Under the pieces are notes generated by a model. The model made no database searches. It was not told the origin of the DNA and saw only the letters and a list, made by a program, of their open reading frames with translations. Shown one piece after another: positions 36,650 through 44,589 of a stretch of 51,055 bases of DNA. The translations under genes were made by a program, and so were the position numbers. Source of the DNA: Clostridia bacterium (GTDB taxonomy: Bacteria; Bacillota; Clostridia; Oscillospirales; CAG-272). The first letter of the stretch is position 1. Each line of letters starts with the position of its first letter. Where the stretch lies: positions 1 to 51,055 of the forward strand of contig JAFTXO010000001.1 of the NCBI GenBank assembly GCA_017461765.1. Direction: 5' to 3'.

Positions 36650-36690
36650 GAAGGCTATTTTAATTTATTTTTGATATGCAAAAAGAGACT
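36650..36690. repeat. Second copy of a 40-bp direct repeat (first at 36017-36056)
   Basis: Both copies read GAAGGCTATyTTAATTTATT, continue TTTTG and, after a short variable step, AAAAAGAGAC. The first copy starts from the palindrome CCTTCCCTGCTAGGGAAGG, the second from the collapsed form CCTTCCGAAGG. Between them lie the terminator, the Cys-rich gene and the structured RNA. Confidence 0.75.
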
Positions 36691-36710
36691 GTCATGCAAC
36701 AGTCTCTTTT
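36681..36710 (-). terminator. Terminator of the 36741 lipoprotein
   Basis: AAAAGAGACTGT (36681-36692) and ACAGTCTCTTTT (36699-36710) are perfect complements with a 6-nt loop; U-runs on both strands. Confidence 0.85.
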
Positions 36711-36740
36711 ATTTTTATTATTATAGGTTTACTGAGTTAA

Positions 36741-38540
36741 TTACTCAACGTAATCCCCTCCGTAGAAGTCAAGCTCTACTTTAGCGCCGTCTGCAGCTAT
36801 TACGATTACGCCAAAGTCCCAATGATTTTCGTAATCATAACCATTTATGTTATTAAGAGCCTCGAAAACGCTTGCGTCGATAACTACCTTGCCGTTTTCA
36901 ACCTTAACACCGTCAATGTCTATCTCTTCATCATAATATATCTCAACAATAACGTCCTTAACGCTTGCCTTGCTGCCCATTACGAGATCAACAGTGTAGC
37001 CGTTTTTAAGAACCTCTTCGGGAGTTACGTCATATGTCCAAGAGTAACCATCTTCATCAACGTAATCGTTGCCGATCTCGATCCAGGTTTCTTCGGCATC
37101 GATGAAATTATCGGGAACTGCGAATTCGCTATCTGAAACAGATGTGTACTCGAATTTAACGGATACGCTTTCGCTCATATCAGTCATAACCTGACCATCA
37201 ATTGTCATCTTCATATTCATTGACATTGAGATCTCTTCGAGTCTGTAATTGGAGTCGAGTCTGAACTTGAAGGACATATTGTACTTCTCGTATTCAGCTG
37301 TGCCCATCATTGCGAGAGTTTCGTTGATTGATGCAAAGTCGTCCTCGGTAACTTCTTCATCTGCAAATGTTGTGATAACATCACCGAGTGTTGCTGTCTT
37401 AATAAATGTACCTGCGTAAACTGCAAGGTCGCTGAGCTTCATGCCGATCATGTCCTCAGAGAGAACGATCTCACCGAACTTACCCATAATGTAGTCGTAA
37501 GCTGTCTCACCGCTCTTAGCGTCTGTGAGCTGACCGTCCATGTCGCCTCCTGCTGCCATCTTAACAAGATCAATGATCTGTTGTGTTGAGATGTCGAGGT
37601 CTGTCTGCATCTCGTCGATGATAGCCTTAAAGCTAATCTCTTCGCCGGTGAGCTCTTTAAGAGCTTTTTCAAGGCTTGCAACAGCCTCGGTAACAGTCAT
37701 ATCATCCTTAAGCGCATCCTCAAGAATGTCTGCAACCTTATCAGCAGTCATGTCAACGCCTACGATGTCGTAGAGCTTGTTGAATATTGCGCTTATCTTT
37801 GTGTCTGTTGTAACAGTGCCAAGATAATCGAGCATTTGGTTTGTCTGATCCTTCATATCCATAGAATATGAGATCTCGTAGCCGCCGTCAACCTTTGTAA
37901 AGGTCATATCAAGTGTAAGAGCGTTTACAACTCTCTTAACGAGATTTGCAATTCCGTCTGTGGAAAGCTCGATCTTATACTCGCTGAGTATAGATTGGAG
38001 CTCAGCCTTTGTCATGCCGATCATTTCTTCGTAGATGGCATCGTTGTTGAGGAGGTAATCAAGAGAGAGAATAAATCCCTCGGGTGCACCTTCATAAAGG
38101 TCCTCATAGCTGTAGTAGGGTCTTTCGGCAGTCTCTACTGACATGCCAAGGTCTTCATCGTACTCCCAATCGCTGGTGGTGCCGGACATATAGCCCTTGC
38201 CGTCTTTTACGATTACAGTGCCGCTTTCCTTATCGCCGTCCATCTCTCCGTCGTATACGATCTTAATGTCGTATTCGCCCTTTGAATCCTTAGCAACAAA
38301 GATTTGGCAATCCATTGTCATGTCGCCTTCTTCGGGAATAGTAGCATCCATTTTAAGAGTAGCCTTAATTCCGTTTTCAGCAAGTGTAGCCTTTAACATT
38401 TCTGAAACTGCATCGCCTACTGCAACGCCTGTTTCGTCGTCTTTGCCATCATCATCGTCGTCTTTATCGCAGGATGCAAATACGAAGAGCATCATGCAAG
38501 CCATGATAAGTGACAAAAGAGCAAGTAATTTCTTTTTCAT
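36741..38540 (-). CDS. Large lipoprotein, paralogue of the 21117-22553 lipoprotein
   Basis: A 599-residue lipoprotein with a lipobox ending at Cys24 (FVFASC), then a run of aspartates. The body from about residue 45 to 470 aligns with the 478-residue lipoprotein through repeated helical blocks such as LEKALKELTGEEISFKAIID. A C-terminal extension of about 130 residues is new: WIEIGNDYVDEDGYSWTYD, VDLVMGSKASVKDVIVEIYY and a terminal acidic beta domain. Base use is more regular than its neighbours, with many repeated codons. Own promoter at 38587-38615 and own terminator. Function unknown. Confidence 0.78.
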   Translation of the reverse strand: MKKKLLALLSLIMACMMLFVFASCDKDDDDDGKDDETGVAVGDAVSEMLKATLAENGIKATLKMDATIPEEGDMTMDCQIFVAKDSKGEYDIKIVYDGEMDGDKESGTVIVKDGKGYMSGTTSDWEYDEDLGMSVETAERPYYSYEDLYEGAPEGFILSLDYLLNNDAIYEEMIGMTKAELQSILSEYKIELSTDGIANLVKRVVNALTLDMTFTKVDGGYEISYSMDMKDQTNQMLDYLGTVTTDTKISAIFNKLYDIVGVDMTADKVADILEDALKDDMTVTEAVASLEKALKELTGEEISFKAIIDEMQTDLDISTQQIIDLVKMAAGGDMDGQLTDAKSGETAYDYIMGKFGEIVLSEDMIGMKLSDLAVYAGTFIKTATLGDVITTFADEEVTEDDFASINETLAMMGTAEYEKYNMSFKFRLDSNYRLEEISMSMNMKMTIDGQVMTDMSESVSVKFEYTSVSDSEFAVPDNFIDAEETWIEIGNDYVDEDGYSWTYDVTPEEVLKNGYTVDLVMGSKASVKDVIVEIYYDEEIDIDGVKVENGKVVIDASVFEALNNINGYDYENHWDFGVIVIAADGAKVELDFYGGDYVE

Positions 38541-38586
38541 TGTCTTTCTCCTTTAAAAATTTTTACGAGTTTTTCTCGGTATTAGT

Positions 38587-38615
38587 ATTATATCATTCGC
38601 GCTTTAATTTGTAAA
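38587..38615 (-). promoter_or_regulatory. Consensus promoter of the 38540 lipoprotein
   Basis: Minus strand: TTTACA (38610-38615), 17-nt spacer, TATAAT (38587-38592). Confidence 0.85.
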
Positions 38616-38636
38616 GGCTTTTTGCACAAAAAAACA

Positions 38637-38674
38637 CCCCCCCCCCTAACGATTTGTGAAAATTGCACAAATCG
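38637..38674. repeat. Ten-cytosine tract followed by a 9-bp hairpin
   Basis: A run of ten C (38637-38646) is followed by CGATTTGTG (38650-38658) and its exact complement CACAAATCG (38666-38674). It lies just upstream of the lipoprotein promoter. The hairpin lacks a U-run and may be an operator. The remaining gap to 38844 is AT-rich with no gene. Confidence 0.6.
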
Positions 38675-38844
38675 AGCGCCTTATTTTTGTTGATTTTAAC
38701 AAGAGATTTTGGTGTGTTTCGGGTGTTTTTTCCTCTTTTTGAGGTTTTTATTTTATAAAATTAACAATTCATTCACAAATTTTGCTTCATTTTTATTTTA
38801 TTGTCACTCGTTCGGGAGTTTTATGAAATTTCGTTAATATTTTG

Positions 38845-39594
38845 TTAACATTTCGCTTTGACAACGCAACGTATTCCGTAGTGATCCGACGGGAATTTGC
38901 CCTCTATCAGCTTATCGAGCATTTGGTATTCAAGCGCCTCAAAGCCATCATTTATGAAGAAATAATCTATATGCGAGCCCTCGTCCTTATTGTAGCCGTG
39001 GTATGTTATTCGCATATCGTTTTCGGTGAGCGCATTTACGTCGGAAAAGTCCTTTGTCATCTCAGCGTAAGCCTTGAATTCGGGCTTCATATTAAAATCG
39101 CCCATCATTATAACGGGATACGGATATTTTCTCGCTTGCTCTCTCATAAGACCGACGCTCTTTATCTGACCTCTGTCTCCGAAGCCGAAGTGCGTATTTA
39201 TGACCTGATAGCGCCCGCCTGTTTTTTTATCCTCAAGTATCGCCCACATACATATACGGTAGCAATCATAAAGCTCATCCCAGCCCTTTGACTCGACATT
39301 CGGTGTATCGGAGAGCCAAAAATATCCCTTATCAACGCACTCAAAGCGCGATTTTCTGAAAAGAAGCGGCGCGCTCTCCTCCTCGGCGTGACGGTATTTA
39401 TTGAATATTTCGTACTCATCACCGTAGTATTTTTCTATATAAGAAAGCCACTTCGGCGTACATTCCTGAAAGCCGATTATATCGGGGCAATGCTCCTCTA
39501 TCACCTTTTTTACTCTGGGCGCGCGCTCGTCTATCGTATTTCCGCCATTATCGTCGGCGTATCTTATATTAAAGCTTATAACTTCTATACTCAT
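38845..39594 (-). CDS. Endonuclease/exonuclease/phosphatase-family protein
   Basis: A 249-residue EEP-fold phosphohydrolase without a signal peptide. The fold's catalytic series is visible: SFNIRY near the start, DIIGFQEC (metal Glu), GDFN (about residue 165), SHIDYFF, and SDHYGI with the terminal Asp-His pair. Members act on nucleic acids, phosphoinositides or sugar phosphates; the compact size fits a small-molecule phosphodiesterase or nuclease. ATG at 39594 has AGGAG. Single gene, divergent from GH92. Confidence 0.88.
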   Translation of the reverse strand: MSIEVISFNIRYADDNGGNTIDERAPRVKKVIEEHCPDIIGFQECTPKWLSYIEKYYGDEYEIFNKYRHAEEESAPLLFRKSRFECVDKGYFWLSDTPNVESKGWDELYDCYRICMWAILEDKKTGGRYQVINTHFGFGDRGQIKSVGLMREQARKYPYPVIMMGDFNMKPEFKAYAEMTKDFSDVNALTENDMRITYHGYNKDEGSHIDYFFINDGFEALEYQMLDKLIEGKFPSDHYGIRCVVKAKC

Positions 39595-39626
39595 AACTAT
39601 TCTCCTAAATAGATTTATTTAAATAA

Positions 39627-39655
39627 ATGATATCATTTTTCTCTCTGTTTGTCAA
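39627..39655 (-). promoter_or_regulatory. Promoter of the EEP-family gene
   Basis: Minus strand: TTGACA (39650-39655), 17-nt spacer, TATCAT (39627-39632). Its -35 lies 7 bp from the -35 of the opposite promoter. Confidence 0.75.
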
Positions 39656-39662
39656 TTATGCC

Positions 39663-39691
39663 TTGACTATTTTTTGAAAGTGCGATAAAAT
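39663..39691 (+). promoter_or_regulatory. Promoter of the GH92 gene
   Basis: TTGACT (39663-39668), 17-nt spacer, TAAAAT (39686-39691), with GGAGG at 39711 before the ATG at 39721. Confidence 0.75.
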
Positions 39692-39720
39692 TAAATCAAG
39701 AATTTATATCGGAGGATCTT

Positions 39721-41619
39721 ATGGGATATCTTTCACTTGTAAACACAAAAATGGGGAGCGACTCCTCTCCCCGATTTTCACGCGGAAATACGCTTCCGCT
39801 AACGCAGCTTCCGTTCGGTATGGTATCGTTCTGTCCGCAGACAGAGCTTATTCCTGACAGATACGAGTGGTTCTTTTCACCGAAAGCACCGTATCTTGAG
39901 GGTATTCGCTTAACTCACCAGCCAAGCCCGTGGATCGGCGATTATGGAACTGTTCTTTTTACTCCGCAAAGGGACGTAATTTGCGACACTCCTCCGCTTG
40001 CGTGGTCGGGTTACAGGATAGATGAGAGCATCCTTCGCCCAGATCTTCTTAAGATAACCTTTATTCGCCCGGAGTGTACCTTCGAGCTTACGCCAACCGA
40101 GCGTTGTGCGGCGCTCCGTCTTGCCTACCAAGATCCAAAGGATGCGTATCTTTCTGTTTTCAATATTCACGGAAGGACCGAATTTTCCTTCGACAAGGAT
40201 CAAAATACGCTCTTTGGCACAAACGACTATCACGCAAAGGGTGATGCGAAGGATTTTAAGATGTATTTTGCTATCCGCTTTTTAAGCGGCATTGATCCCG
40301 ATAGCTCTTACGAGGTCGAAAACGGCTTTCACCTATCTGTAAATTCTGAAAACGTCGAGGCACGTGTCGCTATTTCATACATAAGCTACGATATGGCGCT
40401 CACCTCTCTTGAGCGCGAATGTGCCGGTCTTTCATTTGATAAGATCCGTGAGCTTGCCAAGGAAGCTTGGGAGAAGCGTCTTAGCGTTCTCAAAGCGCCG
40501 AGCGAGTGCGACGAGCAAATCTTTTATTCGTGCTTATACCGCACGTTTCTATTTCCGCACAAGGCTCACGAGATAGGAAAGGACGGGGAATGTGTCCATT
40601 ATTCGCCCGCCGATGCGAAGGTTTATTCGGGTGTGAGGTACACAGACCAAGGCTATTGGGATACTTATCGCACATCGTTTCCGCTATTTGCAATAACCGC
40701 GCCCGATGATTACGAGGACTTTTTGAAGGGTGCCTTGAACGATTACAAGGAATGTGGATATTTACCGCGTTGGAGCGCGATGGGCGAGGTGGGGTGTATG
40801 CCAAGCACGCTTATCGACGCTGTGATCGCAGATGCCGCAATCAAAGGAATTGGCTCAAAGGAGCTACACAGGGAGCTGCTTTTTGCTATGATACATCACG
40901 CAAACATTCCATCGAAGGACAAGCGTTACGGCAGGAGCGGCATTGAGCATTATTTGAAATACGGATACGTTCCCTGTGATTTTTGCAAGGAGAGTGTGAA
41001 TTTAACACTCGATTTTGCGTACGGAGATTGGTGTATTGCCACCGTTGCCAAGACTATTGGCGAGGATGCCATCGCTGAGGAATATTTCAAAAGAAGCGAA
41101 AGCTACAAAAATCTCTTTGATCCCGAAGCGAAATTTATGCGCCCGAAGGACTCCTTTGGCGCTTTCAAAAAGAATTTTGATTCTATATCGTGGGGCGGCG
41201 ATTACACTGAGGGCTCTGCTTGGCAGACGACCTTTGCCGTGCCTCACGCGCTTGATGCGCTTATTGAGCTTTTTGGCGGAAGGGACGAATTTAAAAAGCG
41301 TCTTGACGAGCTTTTTTCGCAAAAGCCGCGATACAGGGTCGGGGGTTACGGCTCTGAGATCCACGAAATGACCGAAATGGCGAGTGTGGATCTTGGACAG
41401 TGCGCGATATCAAATCAGCCCTCGTTCTCCATTCCGTTTCTTTATGCTTATATTGGAGAGACCGAAAAGAGCGACGCTATCGTTAAGGAAATTCTTTCAA
41501 AGTGCTTCACCGCCGATGCGTATCCGGGTGACGAGGACAACGGCAGTATGTCCGCTTGGTATATTCTCGCATCTCTTAAAAAATTTCCCATATGCCCGGG
41601 AAAGAAAAACCTCGGCTGA
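39721..41619 (+). CDS. GH92-family alpha-mannosidase, cytosolic
   Basis: A 632-residue GH92 enzyme, expected to remove alpha-linked mannose with calcium. The N-terminal domain has GNTLPLTQLPFGMVSFCPQT and RLTHQPSPWIGDYG; the catalytic domain carries Glu497 in YTEGSAWQ and the acidic loop Asp604-Glu-Asp606 in PGDEDNGSMSAWY, matching the acid and base positions of the family. No signal peptide, unlike most Bacteroides members, so mannosides would be imported first. It stands alone behind its own promoter and ends at a strong terminator. The family is secure; linkage specificity is not. Confidence 0.92.
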   Translation: MGYLSLVNTKMGSDSSPRFSRGNTLPLTQLPFGMVSFCPQTELIPDRYEWFFSPKAPYLEGIRLTHQPSPWIGDYGTVLFTPQRDVICDTPPLAWSGYRIDESILRPDLLKITFIRPECTFELTPTERCAALRLAYQDPKDAYLSVFNIHGRTEFSFDKDQNTLFGTNDYHAKGDAKDFKMYFAIRFLSGIDPDSSYEVENGFHLSVNSENVEARVAISYISYDMALTSLERECAGLSFDKIRELAKEAWEKRLSVLKAPSECDEQIFYSCLYRTFLFPHKAHEIGKDGECVHYSPADAKVYSGVRYTDQGYWDTYRTSFPLFAITAPDDYEDFLKGALNDYKECGYLPRWSAMGEVGCMPSTLIDAVIADAAIKGIGSKELHRELLFAMIHHANIPSKDKRYGRSGIEHYLKYGYVPCDFCKESVNLTLDFAYGDWCIATVAKTIGEDAIAEEYFKRSESYKNLFDPEAKFMRPKDSFGAFKKNFDSISWGGDYTEGSAWQTTFAVPHALDALIELFGGRDEFKKRLDELFSQKPRYRVGGYGSEIHEMTEMASVDLGQCAISNQPSFSIPFLYAYIGETEKSDAIVKEILSKCFTADAYPGDEDNGSMSAWYILASLKKFPICPGKKNLG

Positions 41620-41778
41620 GGCTTTTAGGTTAAATCCGCCAATGGTGGAATAAATCCATCTTACAGCAAATTAAGATAGACGGCTTTGATCTCATCTGAA
41701 GCCATAGCTGAAGATTTCATTTATAAATCGCAATATAATATCATAAAATCCATCTTATTTTATAAAAGCCTTTCGAGC

Positions 41779-41816
41779 AAAAAGGAGCGGACTCATTAAG
41801 AATCCGCTCCTTTTTT
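41779..41816. terminator. Bidirectional terminator between GH92 and the surface protein
   Basis: AAAAAGGAGCGGA (41779-41791) is complementary to TCCGCTCCTTTTT (41803-41815), with U-runs on both strands. The rest of the gap (41620-41877) shows no gene. Confidence 0.88.
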
Positions 41817-41877
41817 AATTTATTAAAATACAAATTTAACTGTCTGTTTTATTGCATTTTAAAAAGCTCAAGCTATA

Positions 41878-44154
41878 TTAAAATCTCTTTTTCTTTATAA
41901 TAAATGTATATACGCAATATGCACCAAGCGCCACAACAGCAACCGAGCCTATTACTATAGCTGCAATAGCGCCGCCGCCAAGACCGCCGAGAGCATCAAC
42001 AGGTGCTGTTTCCTTTGCACCACAGTCTGAGCATACGCGTTCCTTTTCACCGTTTTCCTTTCTCGTAGGAGCCTTAGTTTCTGTCCATTCTCCAAAGGTA
42101 TGGGATGAAAGCTCTGTTCTTGTAGCGTTACATATGTTACATTCTGTGTCTGCGCATTCATTGTCGTAAACATGCGATGCAGGAGTTCTCACTGCGGAGC
42201 ATACGTTACAGTCTGCGTCGCAAGCGTTATCGTATACGTGATCTGCGGGTGTTCTTGTTGCGGAGCATACGTTACAGTCTGCGTCGCAAGCGTTATCGTA
42301 TACGTGATCTGCAGGTGTTCTTGTTGCGGAGCATACGTTACAGTCTGCGTCGCAAGCATTATCGTATACGTGTTCTGAAAGAGTTACGTCAGCGCCGCAA
42401 ACGTTACATTTGCCATCCTCATCCTTACAAGCATAATCGGATGTATGAGCTGCACTTACTTCTCTTTCTCCGTTACAATTTTCACAAATGCTATCACATT
42501 CTCCTGCATATTCATGATCGGAGAACTCTGTTCTTACAGTTGTACAAACATTACAGTCAGCATCTGCACAAACGTTATCATATGTATGATCTGCAAGAGT
42601 TACGTCAGCACCGCAAACGTTACATTTGCCATCCTCATCCTTACAAGCATAATCGGATGTATGAGCTGCGCTTACCTCTCTTGTATCTGAGCAAACGTTA
42701 CATATGCTGTCGCAATCGCCTGACCATGAGTGATCTGCAAGTGTTACGTCAGCGCCGCAAACATTACATTTGCCATCCTCGTCCTTACAAGCATAATCGG
42801 ATGTGTGAGCTGCGCTTACCTCTCTTGTATCTGAGCAAACGTTACATACGCTGTCGCAATCGCCCGACCATGAGTGATCGGTCGAGGTTTCTCTTACATA
42901 AGAGCAATCATCTCTGTTACAAGTCGTATCACAGTCGGATATATAATCATGACCAAGAGCTACAGAGCCCTCAACATATACATCTGCAATAAATTTTCCG
43001 CAGAAGCAATAGAGCGACTGCATTTCGGGATTTTCACAGTTAGCCTGTGTTGTCTTTGTAGCGATAGGATTTGTAAAATTCGTCTTGGTCGTTGTTTTTG
43101 TGAGTATTTCGTCGGTATATGTACCGTTATAAGAGGTTACGGCATACGAGCATTCACCCGCACAGAAATACAAGAACGCGCTGTTTTTCATATTACACGC
43201 AGCGTAGTTACTGATAACATTTACGTCAGCCAAGCTCTTATCATTTTTATTCGCAAAAACATAAGATGTGTAAAGCGCACGGCTATCTCTTGTGCTGAAG
43301 TTGAGCTGAGTCATATCACCCAAGAATACGATTGTAAGAGGATTGTCTTGTGTACCGCATTCGTAGAATGTACCGTCACCGATCGTAAGTGCTGTAAGCT
43401 TGCTACCGAATACGATGGTAGAGTTAAGGCTGGTACATTTATTAAAGCCTACACCGCCTGCTGCTCTTTCAAAGAAAGACGTAAGATTTTCAGGCATAAA
43501 ATAAACCGATTTCTTTTCAGGCTGAGTAAATGTCTCTGCGGTATAAAAGTCACCGTTTCCATCAACAACCTCAAAAGCAGTGTCTACAAAATACATATTT
43601 GTACAGTATGAAAAAGCACTGTTTTCATTATATCCGTTCGTTCCTACAGATTCAAGATTAGCAGGAAGATATACAGCTTTAAGATTGGTACATCCGCTTA
43701 CGAAACGGTTAGGAATAGCTGTTACGTTATCAGGTATTGAAATTGCCTGAAGCGATGTACAGTTCATAAACTGTCCCCAGTTGTCAAACACTATATTGTT
43801 AGAATTATCGTTGAAGTCAACGAAAACCAAGTTAGAGCATCCGTTAAATGCCGAAAAGCCAACATTTGTAACAGTTGCAGGCAACGACAAATATTTAACG
43901 GTCGTGTTATTCTTGAATGCCTCCTTGTCGATATATTTCACCGTATAATCAACGCCGTCGTGAGTAACCTTTTCAGGAATTACAACCTTCTCAAGATCAC
44001 AGGATTGGTTTGCCGAAGTAACCGATGCTTCTGAATTATTAAGATAATAAGTAATTCCGTCAATCGTCTGAGTAGTAGCAGCTGATGCCGATACCGCAAG
44101 CAAACACATCATTGATACGATGATGATCGAAAAGAATAAAATTTTCTTTTTCAT
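41878..44154 (-). CDS. BspA-like leucine-rich-repeat surface protein with Cys-triplet repeats and C-terminal anchor
   Basis: A 758-residue surface protein. Signal peptide to about residue 25 (AVSASAA), then BspA-type LRR5 repeats (about 50-330; for example CTNLKAVYLPANLESVG). From about 400 to 690 there are twelve Cys-triplet modules of the form C-x3..6-C-x2-C (CDADCNVC, CKDEDGKCNVC), giving 38 cysteines with the final CSDC pair. A transmembrane helix near the C-terminus followed by KKKRF anchors it. ATG at 44154 has GAGGAG. Such proteins often bind host or plant surfaces; the Cys modules may bind metal or form disulfides. Confidence 0.85.
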   Translation of the reverse strand: MKKKILFFSIIIVSMMCLLAVSASAATTQTIDGITYYLNNSEASVTSANQSCDLEKVVIPEKVTHDGVDYTVKYIDKEAFKNNTTVKYLSLPATVTNVGFSAFNGCSNLVFVDFNDNSNNIVFDNWGQFMNCTSLQAISIPDNVTAIPNRFVSGCTNLKAVYLPANLESVGTNGYNENSAFSYCTNMYFVDTAFEVVDGNGDFYTAETFTQPEKKSVYFMPENLTSFFERAAGGVGFNKCTSLNSTIVFGSKLTALTIGDGTFYECGTQDNPLTIVFLGDMTQLNFSTRDSRALYTSYVFANKNDKSLADVNVISNYAACNMKNSAFLYFCAGECSYAVTSYNGTYTDEILTKTTTKTNFTNPIATKTTQANCENPEMQSLYCFCGKFIADVYVEGSVALGHDYISDCDTTCNRDDCSYVRETSTDHSWSGDCDSVCNVCSDTREVSAAHTSDYACKDEDGKCNVCGADVTLADHSWSGDCDSICNVCSDTREVSAAHTSDYACKDEDGKCNVCGADVTLADHTYDNVCADADCNVCTTVRTEFSDHEYAGECDSICENCNGEREVSAAHTSDYACKDEDGKCNVCGADVTLSEHVYDNACDADCNVCSATRTPADHVYDNACDADCNVCSATRTPADHVYDNACDADCNVCSAVRTPASHVYDNECADTECNICNATRTELSSHTFGEWTETKAPTRKENGEKERVCSDCGAKETAPVDALGGLGGGAIAAIVIGSVAVVALGAYCVYTFIIKKKRF
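42206..42880. repeat. Tandem DNA repeats in the surface-protein gene
   Basis: A 66-bp unit recurs at 42206, 42272 and 42338 with only a few changes. A longer 144-bp unit (48 residues) occurs twice, offset from about 42696 to 42840. Near-identity at synonymous sites suggests recent expansion and possible copy-number variation. Confidence 0.85.
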
Positions 44155-44182
44155 GATTTTTCTCCTCATTTCTTTTTTATTT

Positions 44183-44197
44183 GGCACAATTTGTGCC
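44183..44197. promoter_or_regulatory. Perfect dyad in the leader of the surface-protein gene
   Basis: GGCACAA-T-TTGTGCC is a 7-bp perfect inverted repeat lying about 7-20 nt after the predicted transcription start, a typical repressor position. No cognate regulator is in the window. Confidence 0.55.
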
Positions 44198-44209
44198 TTG
44201 CGATTTTGT

Positions 44210-44238
44210 ATTATACCATATTTTTAATATTTAGTCAA
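44210..44238 (-). promoter_or_regulatory. Consensus promoter of the surface-protein gene
   Basis: Minus strand: TTGACT (44233-44238), 17-nt spacer, TATAAT (44210-44215). Confidence 0.85.
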
Positions 44239-44475
44239 TGGTTTCTATGTAAAAATGAAAAAACTTATGTCATCAGTAGAGGAGAAATCCGCAATATTTA
44301 TATTGCATCGACGACAATTCTAAAAGTGACTAAAAATGGTATAGCCTATGTCTTTGGCGACTGCAAGCGCCGGATGCTTGATCCATTACTTCGGTAAATG
44401 CAGTATGAGCTTAATACTTACTCACGAGGGTGAGGTTTAGCGTGCAGTCGTCCCTTGACTGCCATTAGTCCAAAA
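44239..44475. other. Intergenic stretch without a recognisable gene
   Basis: A short open frame at 44191-44397 (+) runs backwards through the promoter and lacks a ribosome binding site, yet part of it (VTKNGIAYVFGDCKRRM) reads like a fragment of a real protein. It may be a decayed gene or mobile-element remnant. Nothing else is visible. Confidence 0.35.
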
Positions 44476-44501
44476 GGGGCTGCCGCTAATGCGACAGCCT
44501 C
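44472..44501 (-). terminator. Terminator of the CotH-kinase lipoprotein gene
   Basis: GGCTGCCGC pairs with GCGACAGCC around TAAT, the same hairpin class as at 25472; TTTT follows on the minus strand. Confidence 0.65.
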
Positions 44502-44589
44502 TCATTGGTTGGTGTAAATTTTATTTGTTGTTATATAAGATTAAGCTCACAAATAAGAATTGCGAGTAGTAACAAATTTATCACGCAGT

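Noticed and set aside
42206..42880. Regular repeats resembling a CRISPR array
   Set aside because: Repeats are contiguous, in frame, and encode Cys modules; there are no unique spacers.
42177..42992. Long plus-strand frame opposite the surface-protein repeats
   Set aside because: Low-complexity Arg/Tyr/Leu/His shadow of the repeat DNA; no ribosome binding site; the minus-strand gene is clearly real.
41878..44154. C-x3-C-x2-C motifs suggesting radical SAM
   Set aside because: The motif is repeated twelve times in an exported repeat protein without a SAM-binding barrel.
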